The position numbers were made by a program, and so were the translations under genes. A stretch of DNA of 64,000 nt, from positions 806,001 to 870,000 of the forward strand of contig NZ_CP109907.1 in NCBI RefSeq assembly GCF_033097525.1. Reading direction: 5' to 3'. Positions 28,782 to 38,724 of the stretch are shown one piece after another. This stretch comes from Sphingobacterium sp. UGAL515B_05 (GTDB lineage: Bacteria > Bacteroidota > Bacteroidia > Sphingobacteriales > Sphingobacteriaceae). Numbering within the stretch: the stretch's first letter is position 1; each line of letters opens with the position of its first letter. Under the pieces are notes generated by a model. It saw only the letters and a list, made by a program, of their open reading frames with translations, was not told the DNA's origin and made no database searches.

Positions 28782-31175
28782 ATGCTTAAAAATTACATCA
28801 AAATCGCATGGCGGAACCTGATGAAAAATAAATCCTTCTCCTTGATTAACATCATCGGGTTGGCGATCGGTATGGCCGGAGCATTACTTATAGCACTTTG
28901 GTTGCAGAACATGTTAACCATGGATCGCTTTCATGAAAAGGGAGATCGCCTACACATATTGAGTAATCGCGATGAGTTTCAAGGCGAAAAATCAGCCTGG
29001 GCATATACACCTAAAATACTAGCGCCCTCATTGGCTGCAGATTTTCCAGATATCGAAGCTTTTACCAGATATAATGAGGGGTCTCAATTTTTAACAACAT
29101 TTAAAGAAAAGAAATTAATTGCAAACACGGTTTTTGTAGATCCTGGTTTTTTCAAGATGTTCTCCCTTCCTTTTGCCAAAGGCGAACAGAATATTAAGTT
29201 TGATAACCCAAAGGGTCTTGTTCTTACAGAAAGTTATGCAAAAGCTCTATTTGGCGGCGAAGATCCTATCGGAAAATCCGTTAAAATAGATTCGGTTAAT
29301 CAGCTCTCCGTGCAAGCGGTACTCAAAGATCTTCCGAGCAATTCAAGTTTCAAATTTGACATCCTCCTCCCATTTGAATATGCAAAAATAATCGGTTATG
29401 TAGACGACAACTGGAGCAATAATTCAATAGCTACTTATGTTCTGTTAAAAGAAGGTACTTCAGTCAACGCATTTAACGACAAAATCAGAACCTATCTGAG
29501 AGATCATATCAATACGAGTAATAAAGCTGCCGGTTATACTTCTGCAAGAAATACGGGTGAGATTTTTGCCTTCCCCTATCCAGATTCTTTCCTTTACAAT
29601 AGCGGAAAAGGAGGAAATTATACTTCCGGACGTATCGATATCGTCAAGCTATTTGCTTGGATCGGTGTATTTATTTTATTGGTGGCAAGCATCAATTTTA
29701 TGAATTTGAGTACGGCACGTTCCGAACGCCGTGCAAAAGAAGTTGGTGTCCGCAAAGTAATTGGGGCAAATAAGACAAGCCTAATGGCGCAGTTCCTGGT
29801 TGAAAGCATATTAATTAGCCTGATCGGCATGGTACTAGCTACGTTACTTGTTTTTATTGTCCTGCCATTTTTTAACGAGCTGGTGGGAAAACAGCTGAGC
29901 TTATCGTTATTAAACTTACCAACCTGGCTTTTTTTAATTGGTTTTGCCTTATTTACGGGGGTGTTAGCGGGTATCTACCCGGCCTTTTTCCTATCTTCAT
30001 TTCAGCCTATCAAGACCTTGAAAGGGAAATTTGTTTCTAAAACAAGAGGCCTTAGTATTCGCTCACTTTTAGTCGTCATTCAATTTAGTCTCGCTATTAT
30101 ATTGATTATCGCAACAGTCATTGTCGCGAAACAAATCCAATATACCAAAAAGCGCGACCGAGGTTACAATGAAAATGGGCTACTTTATAGCAGTATTCAA
30201 GGAGACTTGGAAAAGAATTATAAAATCCTGCGGGATGAGTTATTAGCCAGCAACGCAGTTGTTTCTGTATCGAAAAACATGTCGCCGGTAACCGATTTCT
30301 ATAGCAATGGCTGGGGGTTTACGTCCGGGACACCAACGGAACAGGACAAACGCATTTCCTATAACCGTTTTAGTACCGATGCCGATGCCGTAAAAAATCT
30401 AGGCCTAACACTTATACAGGGGCGGGATATCGATATTTACAAGTTTGCGACAGACAGTACTGCCTTAATTTTAAATGAATCCGCGGTAAAAAGTTTGCAC
30501 CTCAAAAACCCGGTCAATAGCATTGTGGATGGTGATGGCACCAAATGGACGGTGGTTGGTGTAGTCAAAGATTTTATCATTGGATCACCTTTTGGAGACA
30601 AAAAGCCTATGGTGATATTAGGACCGCAAGCCTGGTTTACAACGATTCACTACCGTTTAAATCCAAACAACGCAATAGCGGACAACTTAAAGACGATTGA
30701 GTCAATCTTTAAGAAATTTAATCCAGACTATCCTTTTGAATATCAATTCATCGATAAAACCTACGAAGAGAAATTTAAGGAAACTAAAGCAATAGGTACC
30801 CTTGCGATGGTTTTTGCTGGATTGACGATTTTTATTTCCTGTCTAGGTTTACTGGCATTAATCGCATATATGGCCGAAACACGCATGAAGGAAATTGCGG
30901 TTCGCAAAGTTCTTGGCGCAAGTGTCACCCAGGTAACATCTTTGCTTTCGATCGATTTTATCAAACTTGTTGTAGTGGCTATTTTTATTGCGACACCTAT
31001 TGCTTGGTGGGCCATGGATAAATGGTTACAAGATTACAGTTATCGAATTGAGATACAGTGGTATTATTTTGTCATTGCTGGACTATTGGCTATTCTGATC
31101 AGTATGGCAACGATAAGCTATCAAGCAATTAAGGCTGCATTAGGCAACCCTGTTGACAGTTTACGCGATGAGTAG
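28782..31175 (+). CDS. MacB/FtsX-type ABC permease 11
   Basis: 797 residues, double permease. Loops RAKEVGVRKVIGAN and RMKEIAVRKVLGAS; the second has Ala for the near-invariant Gly. Tail NPVDSLRDE. TM1 is followed by LTMDRFHEKGDRLHILSN, replacing the LSYD/FSFD entry to the first periplasmic domain. The 100-bp leader contains a 9-bp inverted repeat, CGATAAATA (28714..28722) and TATTTATCG (28755..28763), with a 32-base loop, of unclear meaning. Confidence 0.92.
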   Translation: MLKNYIKIAWRNLMKNKSFSLINIIGLAIGMAGALLIALWLQNMLTMDRFHEKGDRLHILSNRDEFQGEKSAWAYTPKILAPSLAADFPDIEAFTRYNEGSQFLTTFKEKKLIANTVFVDPGFFKMFSLPFAKGEQNIKFDNPKGLVLTESYAKALFGGEDPIGKSVKIDSVNQLSVQAVLKDLPSNSSFKFDILLPFEYAKIIGYVDDNWSNNSIATYVLLKEGTSVNAFNDKIRTYLRDHINTSNKAAGYTSARNTGEIFAFPYPDSFLYNSGKGGNYTSGRIDIVKLFAWIGVFILLVASINFMNLSTARSERRAKEVGVRKVIGANKTSLMAQFLVESILISLIGMVLATLLVFIVLPFFNELVGKQLSLSLLNLPTWLFLIGFALFTGVLAGIYPAFFLSSFQPIKTLKGKFVSKTRGLSIRSLLVVIQFSLAIILIIATVIVAKQIQYTKKRDRGYNENGLLYSSIQGDLEKNYKILRDELLASNAVVSVSKNMSPVTDFYSNGWGFTSGTPTEQDKRISYNRFSTDADAVKNLGLTLIQGRDIDIYKFATDSTALILNESAVKSLHLKNPVNSIVDGDGTKWTVVGVVKDFIIGSPFGDKKPMVILGPQAWFTTIHYRLNPNNAIADNLKTIESIFKKFNPDYPFEYQFIDKTYEEKFKETKAIGTLAMVFAGLTIFISCLGLLALIAYMAETRMKEIAVRKVLGASVTQVTSLLSIDFIKLVVVAIFIATPIAWWAMDKWLQDYSYRIEIQWYYFVIAGLLAILISMATISYQAIKAALGNPVDSLRDE

Positions 31176-31226
31176 CCCAAAGTTTAACAACTTTGTTTCG
31201 TATAGTTTTAAAACATCAAGAAAGGC

Positions 31227-33617
31227 ATGAATTCATTCAAACTTACTTTTCGCAGCCTCATTAGCAACCGACAATATACCTGGATCAATATCTTGGGCTT
31301 AAGTATTGGTTTTTCCTTGTGCCTTCTCGTATTTGCTCTTGTCATTGAAGAAAACTCGTATGACAAAAGCTGGAAAAATGCGGATCATCTCTTTCGGATT
31401 GTGACCATAGATTCAACTGCTGGCCTTGAACACCAAATGTCCAGAACATTCGTTAATTTAAGTACGGAACTCAAACAAGTATTCCCGGAGATTCAAAATG
31501 AGGCTCGGATAGAATCCAGAAAATATTATTTAAAACCGCATGCAAGCTCAGCACAGCCCATAGGCATACAGGTTTTGGAGTCGGAAATAAATATCTTGGA
31601 TATGTTGAGCATCAAGGTTCTCGAAGGCAATCCCAAACAGCTGGTCCAAGGAAAAACAAACTTGCTCATCGGCAAAGAATTCAAAGAAAAGTACTTTAAG
31701 AACGAAGATGTCATCGGCAAAGTCATCCAAAGTGCCGACCCCTATACCGATCAGCCATCCGATTATATCATTACGGGTGTTATGGATAATCTTCCTTATA
31801 ATTCAACGCTCAGAGCTTCCGCCATTGCTTTAGTGCCTAAAATGTCGATGGAATTAAGCAAAGATGGCTCGGGGTACTACACCGAACAATTTGTACAACT
31901 AAAACCCGGAACACCAAGAATAGATCTCGAGCAGAAACTAAATCATTGGTATAAAGGATACCTCAGTCCAAACACAAAACAGGTGACTTCCTTTCGCCTG
32001 CAGCCTATTCAGGATATATATATGGAGCCATTAGGCAGTGTAGATATCAGCGGCAACCAAAAAACAACAAACATATTTGTGGGTGTTGCCGTTTTGGTCT
32101 TTATTATTTCCTGTATCAATTTTATTAATATTTACGCTGTAAGAACAGTTAAAAAATTAAGGACACTTCATATACATAAAGTATTGGGGGCCAGCCGAGC
32201 CCAGATGATCAGACGGATGCTATTGGAAACAATCCTACTGTTTTTTATTTCTGCATTATGCAGTTTGGTACTCTTTAAACTTGGATTGTCCCAGCTGGAG
32301 CACTTTATAGGCTATGATCTCGCTTATATTAAATCCATACAGCTCCCGTTGCTATTGGCATTTATGATGACTGCAATTGCCCTTGGCCTGCTAATTGGTT
32401 TTTATCCAGCATGGCTGATCTCCGGTATTAAGAGTTCAGATGCCTTAAAAAATAAGCTATCAAAAATTCCCAATGCAGAAGTCCTTATCAAAAAAATGCT
32501 TATCACAACACAGTTTAGCATTGCCATTATCGTCATCATTGGCCTTATAACAATCAAGTCCCAACTCAGCTATATGCAAGCAGCTCCCTTGGGAATGGAA
32601 GTCAAAAATGTGCTGAACATCGATTATTTTAACAAGGGTACACAAAATACAAATATAAAAGATCGAATTGGTCAACTTACCGGGGTTGAATCGGTCAGCG
32701 TCGCTGCCTGGACGCCGACAATCGGGTCGGGCTACCTTGCCAAGACAATCGTCGACAAGGACGATCCAGGGAAAAATATCCAAGTCAGTTTCATCGGTGG
32801 CGATGTCGATTTGTCCAAGACTTTGGGAATCCAGTTGGTTAAAGGTCGATTATTGACTCCTGAAGATTATACGCCTGTAGAAATGGATCTGGGAGAAGAC
32901 GATGGTATCAATAATGCCCTTGTGACGGAAAGTACGGCAAAAAAGCTTGGGATAGACAAACTCGGTATCCTGTATAAGGACCTTCAAATTATCCCCGTTG
33001 GAATCATTAAAGATTTCCATAGTGAGTCTTTTCGTAGCAAAATAGTACCAACAGTGATTTTGGCAAAAGATTTTAACGGAAACGGCAATATTCTGATAAA
33101 AGTAGGGAAAGGACAAGAACAACAAATCTTTCGATCGGTATCTCATATTATACAAAATACCTATCCTGATAAACACGTTTCCTTCCATTGGATAGATGAT
33201 TTGATTGCAAAACAATATGAAAAAGAGAGCAAGCAAGTGCAATTATTTATCCTATTCAGTGCATTGACATTGTTGATCTCCGCCTTAGGAATCACAGGAT
33301 TGATTATGCAAAATCTCGAACAGCGCACCAAAGAAATTGGCATACGCAAAGTCCTAGGCGCAACAGTGCTCGACATATCACGTCTCTTTTCAAAAGATTA
33401 TCTCATCTTATCCACCTTGGCTATTTTTATTGCCAGTCCAATAGCGGGGTATTTTTCAAAAAAATGGCTCGAAGATTATGCGTACAATGTGGGCGTACAA
33501 TGGTGGTTCTTTATTCTTGCCGCGCTTGCCATCTTTTTGATCAGCATCATTACTGTCAATTTCCAAACAATACGTGCCGCACTAAACAATCCAGTAGATA
33601 GCTTACGAAACGAGTAA
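31227..33617 (+). CDS. MacB/FtsX-type ABC permease 12
   Basis: 796 residues, double permease. The first coupling loop has lost the consensus: KKLRTLHIHKVLGASRAQ stands where siblings have RAKE(V/I)GxRK, so Glu-Ile-Gly and the Arg are gone. The second loop RTKEIGIRKVLGAT is intact. The tail is NPVDSLRNE. The frame is uninterrupted, so this is divergence rather than decay. If the loop contacts the ATPase as in MacB, only one half of this protein keeps the standard contact. Confidence 0.92.
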   Translation: MNSFKLTFRSLISNRQYTWINILGLSIGFSLCLLVFALVIEENSYDKSWKNADHLFRIVTIDSTAGLEHQMSRTFVNLSTELKQVFPEIQNEARIESRKYYLKPHASSAQPIGIQVLESEINILDMLSIKVLEGNPKQLVQGKTNLLIGKEFKEKYFKNEDVIGKVIQSADPYTDQPSDYIITGVMDNLPYNSTLRASAIALVPKMSMELSKDGSGYYTEQFVQLKPGTPRIDLEQKLNHWYKGYLSPNTKQVTSFRLQPIQDIYMEPLGSVDISGNQKTTNIFVGVAVLVFIISCINFINIYAVRTVKKLRTLHIHKVLGASRAQMIRRMLLETILLFFISALCSLVLFKLGLSQLEHFIGYDLAYIKSIQLPLLLAFMMTAIALGLLIGFYPAWLISGIKSSDALKNKLSKIPNAEVLIKKMLITTQFSIAIIVIIGLITIKSQLSYMQAAPLGMEVKNVLNIDYFNKGTQNTNIKDRIGQLTGVESVSVAAWTPTIGSGYLAKTIVDKDDPGKNIQVSFIGGDVDLSKTLGIQLVKGRLLTPEDYTPVEMDLGEDDGINNALVTESTAKKLGIDKLGILYKDLQIIPVGIIKDFHSESFRSKIVPTVILAKDFNGNGNILIKVGKGQEQQIFRSVSHIIQNTYPDKHVSFHWIDDLIAKQYEKESKQVQLFILFSALTLLISALGITGLIMQNLEQRTKEIGIRKVLGATVLDISRLFSKDYLILSTLAIFIASPIAGYFSKKWLEDYAYNVGVQWWFFILAALAIFLISIITVNFQTIRAALNNPVDSLRNE

Positions 33618-33650
33618 ATATTCATTTATAGTAATAAAAGGGGCCTCAAT

Positions 33651-36056
33651 ATGATCAAGAACAATTTAAAAATAGCATGGCGAAATTTAATACGCAATTT
33701 CTCCACTTCGTTTATCAACATTGCTGGGTTAGCCGTTGGAATTGCGACCTGCTTATTGATCAGCTTATATGTAATCGATGAGTTTAGTTTTGATCGTTAC
33801 AACGAGCATGCAGACCGTATTGTACGTGTTGTTTTCAGAGGAACTGTAAAGGGCGGAACCATCAACGAGGCGCATGTGATGCCACCCGTGGCTTCGACTA
33901 TGAAGTCAGAGCTGCCCGAAGTTGAAGAAACTGCACGACTGAGAATCGGTGGATCCCCCCTATTTGTCGTCAACAACAAAGTTTTCCACGAAGAAAAGAT
34001 GGCTTACGTGGATGCATCCTTCTTCAAAATCTTTACCCTTCCTTTTATTAAGGGAAATAAGTCTACAGCAATTGCTAATCCCAATGCGGTAGTTATATCC
34101 GAATCTACTGCCTTAAAGTATTTTGGTACGAAGGACGTGGTTGGACGGGATCTTTCGGTCAAAGACAATCCGACAATCCTCAAAATCACCGGTGTCATCA
34201 AAGATATTCCTAAAAATTCTCATTTTCATTTTGATGTATTCACCTCTTTGGATGCACTGGAAGATTCACGATCAGATTCGTGGATGACTTCCGAATATTA
34301 TACTTATGCGCTGCTTTCGAAAAATGCTTCACGTGAAAAGCTCGAAAAAAACTTAGCCACGCTATTCGACAAACATGTCGCCACACAATTTATGGCAGGT
34401 TTTGGCATGAGTTACCAAGAATACAAGAAAACGGGAAATCAGATCGGTCTTTACCTACAGCCGCTCACAGATATCCATCTACATTCGAATTTCAACTACG
34501 ACCTCAGCGCTCCGGGGGATATACGTTACGTTTATATTTTTAGTGCTATTGCACTCTTTATGCTATTGATTGCCACAATTAATTTCATGAATCTATCTAC
34601 AGCCAGTGGCTTTAGACGGTGTAAAGAAGTAGGAGTACGAAAAGTATTGGGTGCCGACAAGCAAAACCTGATGCGACAATTTATGCTGGAGGGCGTCCTC
34701 CTGACTTATATTTCTTTGGGAATAGCTTTGGGAATTGTTTTACTTGCCCTTCCTTTATTTAATCAGATTTCAGGAAAAGAGATTGAAATTCAAAAACTTG
34801 ACGCTTTTAAAATTATCCCGTTCCTGCTGACTTTTGGTTTAGTCGTCGGTTTATTTTCCAGCAGCTATCCCGCGTTATATTTATCCTCATTTAATCCGCT
34901 CCGTGTATTAAAAGGGAAAATAAGTCGTTCGACTAAAGGCCTTAATTTACGCAGTGGGCTTGTTGTATTTCAATTCATCATTTCCGTCGGACTTATCTTT
35001 GGAACCGTGGTCGTTGTTCAGCAGCTGGATTATATGCGTCATATTAAACTTGGATATAACAAGGATAATGTCCTTATTATACCGAGCTGGCCTTTGGGGA
35101 AAAACGAAAAGACATATTATAATTTATTGATGCAAGACAGCAGAATCAAACATGTCTCTCATTCGTCCTATCTCCCCGCCGGAGAAAGTAACAACAACAA
35201 TTTTTTCATCTATCCAGATGGCAATACTGATCAATGGGTCAAAACGATTCGTTACGATATAGATGAAGAATATATTCCGGTTATGGGTATGCAGCTTAAA
35301 GAAGGACGAAATTTCACAAAAACATTTGGTAATGACAGCCTTTCTGTCATCATCAATGAAACCGCAGCAAAAGATCTCGGTTGGAACGATCATAGTCTTG
35401 GTAAAATATTGACCAATAAAGACAACAAAAGCTATCGTGTTATCGGTGTCGTTAAGGATTTCCATTTTCGCTCTTTACATGAGCAGATCTCCCCGCTTGT
35501 GATGGTTCTTAGCGATCAAGCCGGGAGTTTGATTCTCAAAACCCAAACAGCCGATATGGAGAAGCTCATTCAAAAATTAGCATCTCTCTATCGTTCCTTT
35601 CCAACAGACATTCCATTCAGCTATTCCTTTCTGGATGACCGATACGCACAAACCTACCAAGCAGAGGTGAAAACGGGTAAATTACTGAGCATCTTTGCGG
35701 GACTGACAATTTTTGTGGCCTGCCTTGGTTTATTCGGCTTGGCTATTTTCACCGCCAATCAACGCAGAAAAGAAATAGGGATCCGAAAAGTTGTTGGAGC
35801 TACAGTTCCCGACATCACGCGCATGCTTTCCACGGAGTTCGTCAAACTCGTGCTAATAGCCATTATCATTTCTTCTCCCCTAGCTTGGTGGATGATGCAT
35901 AAATGGTTAGAGAATTTTGCGTACCGTATTGAGATGCAATGGTGGATGTTTGTGCTAGCAGGAGCGCTAGCCGTTTTTATTGCTTTAATTACTGTAAGTT
36001 CACAAGCGATACGCGCGGCCCTAACAAAGCCTGTTGACAGTCTACGTGATGAATAA
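33651..36056 (+). CDS. MacB/FtsX-type ABC permease 13
   Basis: 801 residues, double permease. N-terminus MIKNNLKIAWRNLIRNFSTSFINIAGLAVG. Loops are RCKEVGVRKVLGAD (with Cys) and RRKEIGIRKVVGAT. The second periplasmic domain ends YSFLDDRYAQTYQAE. The tail is KPVDSLRDE, with Lys replacing Asn. The gap to permease 12 is only 33 bp. Confidence 0.92.
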   Translation: MIKNNLKIAWRNLIRNFSTSFINIAGLAVGIATCLLISLYVIDEFSFDRYNEHADRIVRVVFRGTVKGGTINEAHVMPPVASTMKSELPEVEETARLRIGGSPLFVVNNKVFHEEKMAYVDASFFKIFTLPFIKGNKSTAIANPNAVVISESTALKYFGTKDVVGRDLSVKDNPTILKITGVIKDIPKNSHFHFDVFTSLDALEDSRSDSWMTSEYYTYALLSKNASREKLEKNLATLFDKHVATQFMAGFGMSYQEYKKTGNQIGLYLQPLTDIHLHSNFNYDLSAPGDIRYVYIFSAIALFMLLIATINFMNLSTASGFRRCKEVGVRKVLGADKQNLMRQFMLEGVLLTYISLGIALGIVLLALPLFNQISGKEIEIQKLDAFKIIPFLLTFGLVVGLFSSSYPALYLSSFNPLRVLKGKISRSTKGLNLRSGLVVFQFIISVGLIFGTVVVVQQLDYMRHIKLGYNKDNVLIIPSWPLGKNEKTYYNLLMQDSRIKHVSHSSYLPAGESNNNNFFIYPDGNTDQWVKTIRYDIDEEYIPVMGMQLKEGRNFTKTFGNDSLSVIINETAAKDLGWNDHSLGKILTNKDNKSYRVIGVVKDFHFRSLHEQISPLVMVLSDQAGSLILKTQTADMEKLIQKLASLYRSFPTDIPFSYSFLDDRYAQTYQAEVKTGKLLSIFAGLTIFVACLGLFGLAIFTANQRRKEIGIRKVVGATVPDITRMLSTEFVKLVLIAIIISSPLAWWMMHKWLENFAYRIEMQWWMFVLAGALAVFIALITVSSQAIRAALTKPVDSLRDE

Positions 36057-36093
36057 AAAACGTTTATAATTATCGATACAATAACCTCAAACA

Positions 36094-38478
36094 ATGATTC
36101 AGCTATATTTTAAATCAGCTTTAAGACAATTATTTAAACATGGCTACTATACAATGCTGACGATATGCGGGCTAGGGTTAGCCATGGCCTGTAGTTTGTT
36201 TATCTACATCTACAATAGTTTCCAATTGAGCTTTGATCAGTTTCACGCCGATAAAGATCGAACCTTTTTAGTCGTACAAGATTTAAAATTGGACAAGATA
36301 GAACACAGCAAAGGGGGCGCTTATGCCATGTATGACGCCATATCTCGTGAAATTCCCCAAGTAGAAAAAACAGCATTATATATCGATAATAAAAATCTTA
36401 CGCTACGTATAGAGGATCAATTATATCAGACAGCAGGCAAAGCGTCATTTACTTCCTCCAGCTATTTCAACATATTAAATTTTCCTTGGATACAAGGCAA
36501 ACCGGAGGAACTGGATCAACCCAATACGGTAGCCTTGACTAAAAGTATTTCAAAAATTTATTTTAAAGATGAAAACCCGATCGGAAAAATAATTTTAGTA
36601 GATGGCAAATTCCCCATAAAGGTCATCGGTATCATCGATGACAGCAAGAGAAATTCCGATTTTCGTTCGGATATCTATATATCGTTAAATTCACTGACAA
36701 ATTTATGGCAGATTCCCAAAGATGATGGATTCTTTCTCAATTGGGGCTATACTAATTCAAGTAACAACATCATATTAAAACTAAAACATACATCCGATCA
36801 GGCTGCTGTGGAGAAAAGTATACAAAAGCTAATCACGAAATATTGGGACAAGGATGTACTTCAATATTTTCATTATAAGCTACTGCCACTACCCCATTTT
36901 CATTTTGACGCGGATTATGGCAAAGGGACCCAACGAACCTTATTGAACATCTTAGTTGTTATCGCCGTGGGCATCGGTGTTATGGCATTTATCAACTATA
37001 GTAATATCGTATTTGCCCAACAAATGAACCGGAGCGTAGAAATGGGGGTCAGAAAAATACTAGGGAGTTCCAAGCAGCAACTGTATTACCAGTTTCTGAC
37101 CGAAACCTTGCTGTTGACAGCGTGCTCAGTCTTATTTGCGTTATTACTATTGAGTCTTTCCATCTCCTGGGCCAATCAATACCTATTTGAAGATGAGCCC
37201 GTGCAAATTATCAACCTGTATTCATTTTTGGGTACAATTGGAATCCTCTGGACATCTACCGCACTAGTCACCTCCGTTTACCCGCTGATCTTTGTAAATC
37301 GAATGAAAATCCAGCAAGCATTAAAAAAGTTGACCATAGGCCCATGGAGCTTAACCAGAAAATCTTTTATTGTCGTACAGAATATAATCGCCATGATTCT
37401 TCTGATTGCCACGTTCGTTATTGTCTTACAGGTAAACCATCTCAAGCAGACCGATATTGGCTTTAATCGTGAACAAGTGGTTCTCTTTCCCATGACGAAT
37501 AACATGCTGAAATCAAAAGAGAAAATTGCACATTTCCTTCGTGATCGAACGGAAGTGCAATCATTTACTTTCTGTGACAATCCGCCATCATACGAAAAAG
37601 TATGGGGTGGAACTTTTCAATTTGATAACAGATCAGAATGGGAAAAATGGCCTGCTAGGTATACAATCGGCGATTCAACCTATATTAGGACCTTTCACAT
37701 CAAATTATTGGCCGGACGGAATTTTGATGACAATCCACAAAATCCAGAATTTTTAGTCAATCAGCAGATGGCTACTACATTGGGATTTAAAAACCCCAAT
37801 GATATCCTTGGCCGAAATTTGAATGCTGGCGGGCTCAATGAAGAGCACATCGGAAAAATTGTAGGTGTAGTTGCAGATTTTAGCACCAATTCGCTCAACG
37901 AGCCTATATCCCCTACCGTAATTGGCTACAATGAAAGCCGATTAAAAAATCTGGCCGTTAAGTTTAAGGGACATAAGCAAGATATATTATTGAAAACGCT
38001 AGCGCTACAATGGAAAAACTGGTATCCTGATGAAGTTTTCCAATATAAGTTTTACGATCAGCAAATTGCTAACCTTTACAAAAAAGAAGCGTTGGTTGAA
38101 AAACTTATCTGGATTGCGGCTATTGTATCGCTATGTATCAGCTCACTTGGTTTTTTAGGTTTGCTGTCCATCAATATCCTCAAACGCACAAAAGAAATTG
38201 GCATACGAAAAGTACTTGGCGCTTCCGTTTCAGGTATTGTCATTTTGCTATCTCAGGACTTTTTCAAGTGGATGGCTATTGCCTTCACTATTGCCACTCC
38301 TGTAGCATTTTATCTCATGGAGCACTGGTTAACTAATTTCCCATTCCGAATAGAAATTAGCTGGTGGATCTTTTCCCTTGCTTTCTGCACTGGATTAATC
38401 TTGACGTTATTGGTCGTTGCACTACAATCCATCAAGGCTGCAATAGCAAATCCGGTCCATAGTTTACGGAACGAATGA
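36094..38478 (+). CDS. MacB/FtsX-type ABC permease 14
   Basis: 794 residues, double permease. The N-terminus MIQLYFKSALRQLFKHGYYTMLTICGLGLAM is diverged from siblings. First loop RSVEMGVRKILGSS, second RTKEIGIRKVLGAS; tail NPVHSLRNE. The first periplasmic domain lacks the PxxNSxF block typical of the others (it has DDSKRNSDF). It ends the second permease unit; a hairpin and a new operator pair follow. Confidence 0.92.
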   Translation: MIQLYFKSALRQLFKHGYYTMLTICGLGLAMACSLFIYIYNSFQLSFDQFHADKDRTFLVVQDLKLDKIEHSKGGAYAMYDAISREIPQVEKTALYIDNKNLTLRIEDQLYQTAGKASFTSSSYFNILNFPWIQGKPEELDQPNTVALTKSISKIYFKDENPIGKIILVDGKFPIKVIGIIDDSKRNSDFRSDIYISLNSLTNLWQIPKDDGFFLNWGYTNSSNNIILKLKHTSDQAAVEKSIQKLITKYWDKDVLQYFHYKLLPLPHFHFDADYGKGTQRTLLNILVVIAVGIGVMAFINYSNIVFAQQMNRSVEMGVRKILGSSKQQLYYQFLTETLLLTACSVLFALLLLSLSISWANQYLFEDEPVQIINLYSFLGTIGILWTSTALVTSVYPLIFVNRMKIQQALKKLTIGPWSLTRKSFIVVQNIIAMILLIATFVIVLQVNHLKQTDIGFNREQVVLFPMTNNMLKSKEKIAHFLRDRTEVQSFTFCDNPPSYEKVWGGTFQFDNRSEWEKWPARYTIGDSTYIRTFHIKLLAGRNFDDNPQNPEFLVNQQMATTLGFKNPNDILGRNLNAGGLNEEHIGKIVGVVADFSTNSLNEPISPTVIGYNESRLKNLAVKFKGHKQDILLKTLALQWKNWYPDEVFQYKFYDQQIANLYKKEALVEKLIWIAAIVSLCISSLGFLGLLSINILKRTKEIGIRKVLGASVSGIVILLSQDFFKWMAIAFTIATPVAFYLMEHWLTNFPFRIEISWWIFSLAFCTGLILTLLVVALQSIKAAIANPVHSLRNE

Positions 38479-38504
38479 TTGACTGCTGCGACATGGAACA
38501 GGAT

Positions 38505-38534
38505 CTCCAGCTACAGGCATCCGCCGAGCTGGAG
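38505..38534 (+). other. 8-bp perfect hairpin after permease 14
   Basis: CTCCAGCT (38505..38512) pairs exactly with AGCTGGAG (38527..38534), loop 14 bases. No T-run follows. It is GC-rich for this genome and lies just before an operator pair, so it may end or slow transcription of the upstream unit. Confidence 0.45.
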
Positions 38535-38543
38535 GTTGAATGC

Positions 38544-38581
38544 TGTACAATATTGAACGGCAAACTGTCCGATATCGAACA
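38544..38581 (+). promoter_or_regulatory. Tandem palindromic operator pair before permease 15
   Basis: TGTACAATATTGAACG at 38544..38559 and TGTCCGATATCGAACA at 38566..38581, centres 22 bp apart. The nearer centre is about 62 bp upstream of the TGG at 38635. Between operator and promoter lies TATCAA (38616..38621), an IHF-like half; the match is partial. Confidence 0.75.
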
Positions 38582-38634
38582 GCATTCAGCAGCACAACAG
38601 CAATAAAAAACTAACTATCAACAATATATACACT

Positions 38635-38650
38635 TGGCCAAACATTTGTA
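38635..38650 (+). promoter_or_regulatory. Sigma-54-like promoter before permease 15
   Basis: TGGCCA (38635..38640), five bases, TTGTA (38646..38650). The -24 GG and -12 TTG are in register, with T for the usual C. It lies 74 bp upstream of ATG 38725 and should drive permeases 15 and 16. Confidence 0.55.
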
Positions 38651-38724
38651 TTTTTATTTTTCTATGTCGAGGCCCCATTATACTAACAGCTTCACGAACG
38701 GAATAAATTCTTATTACAAAGACA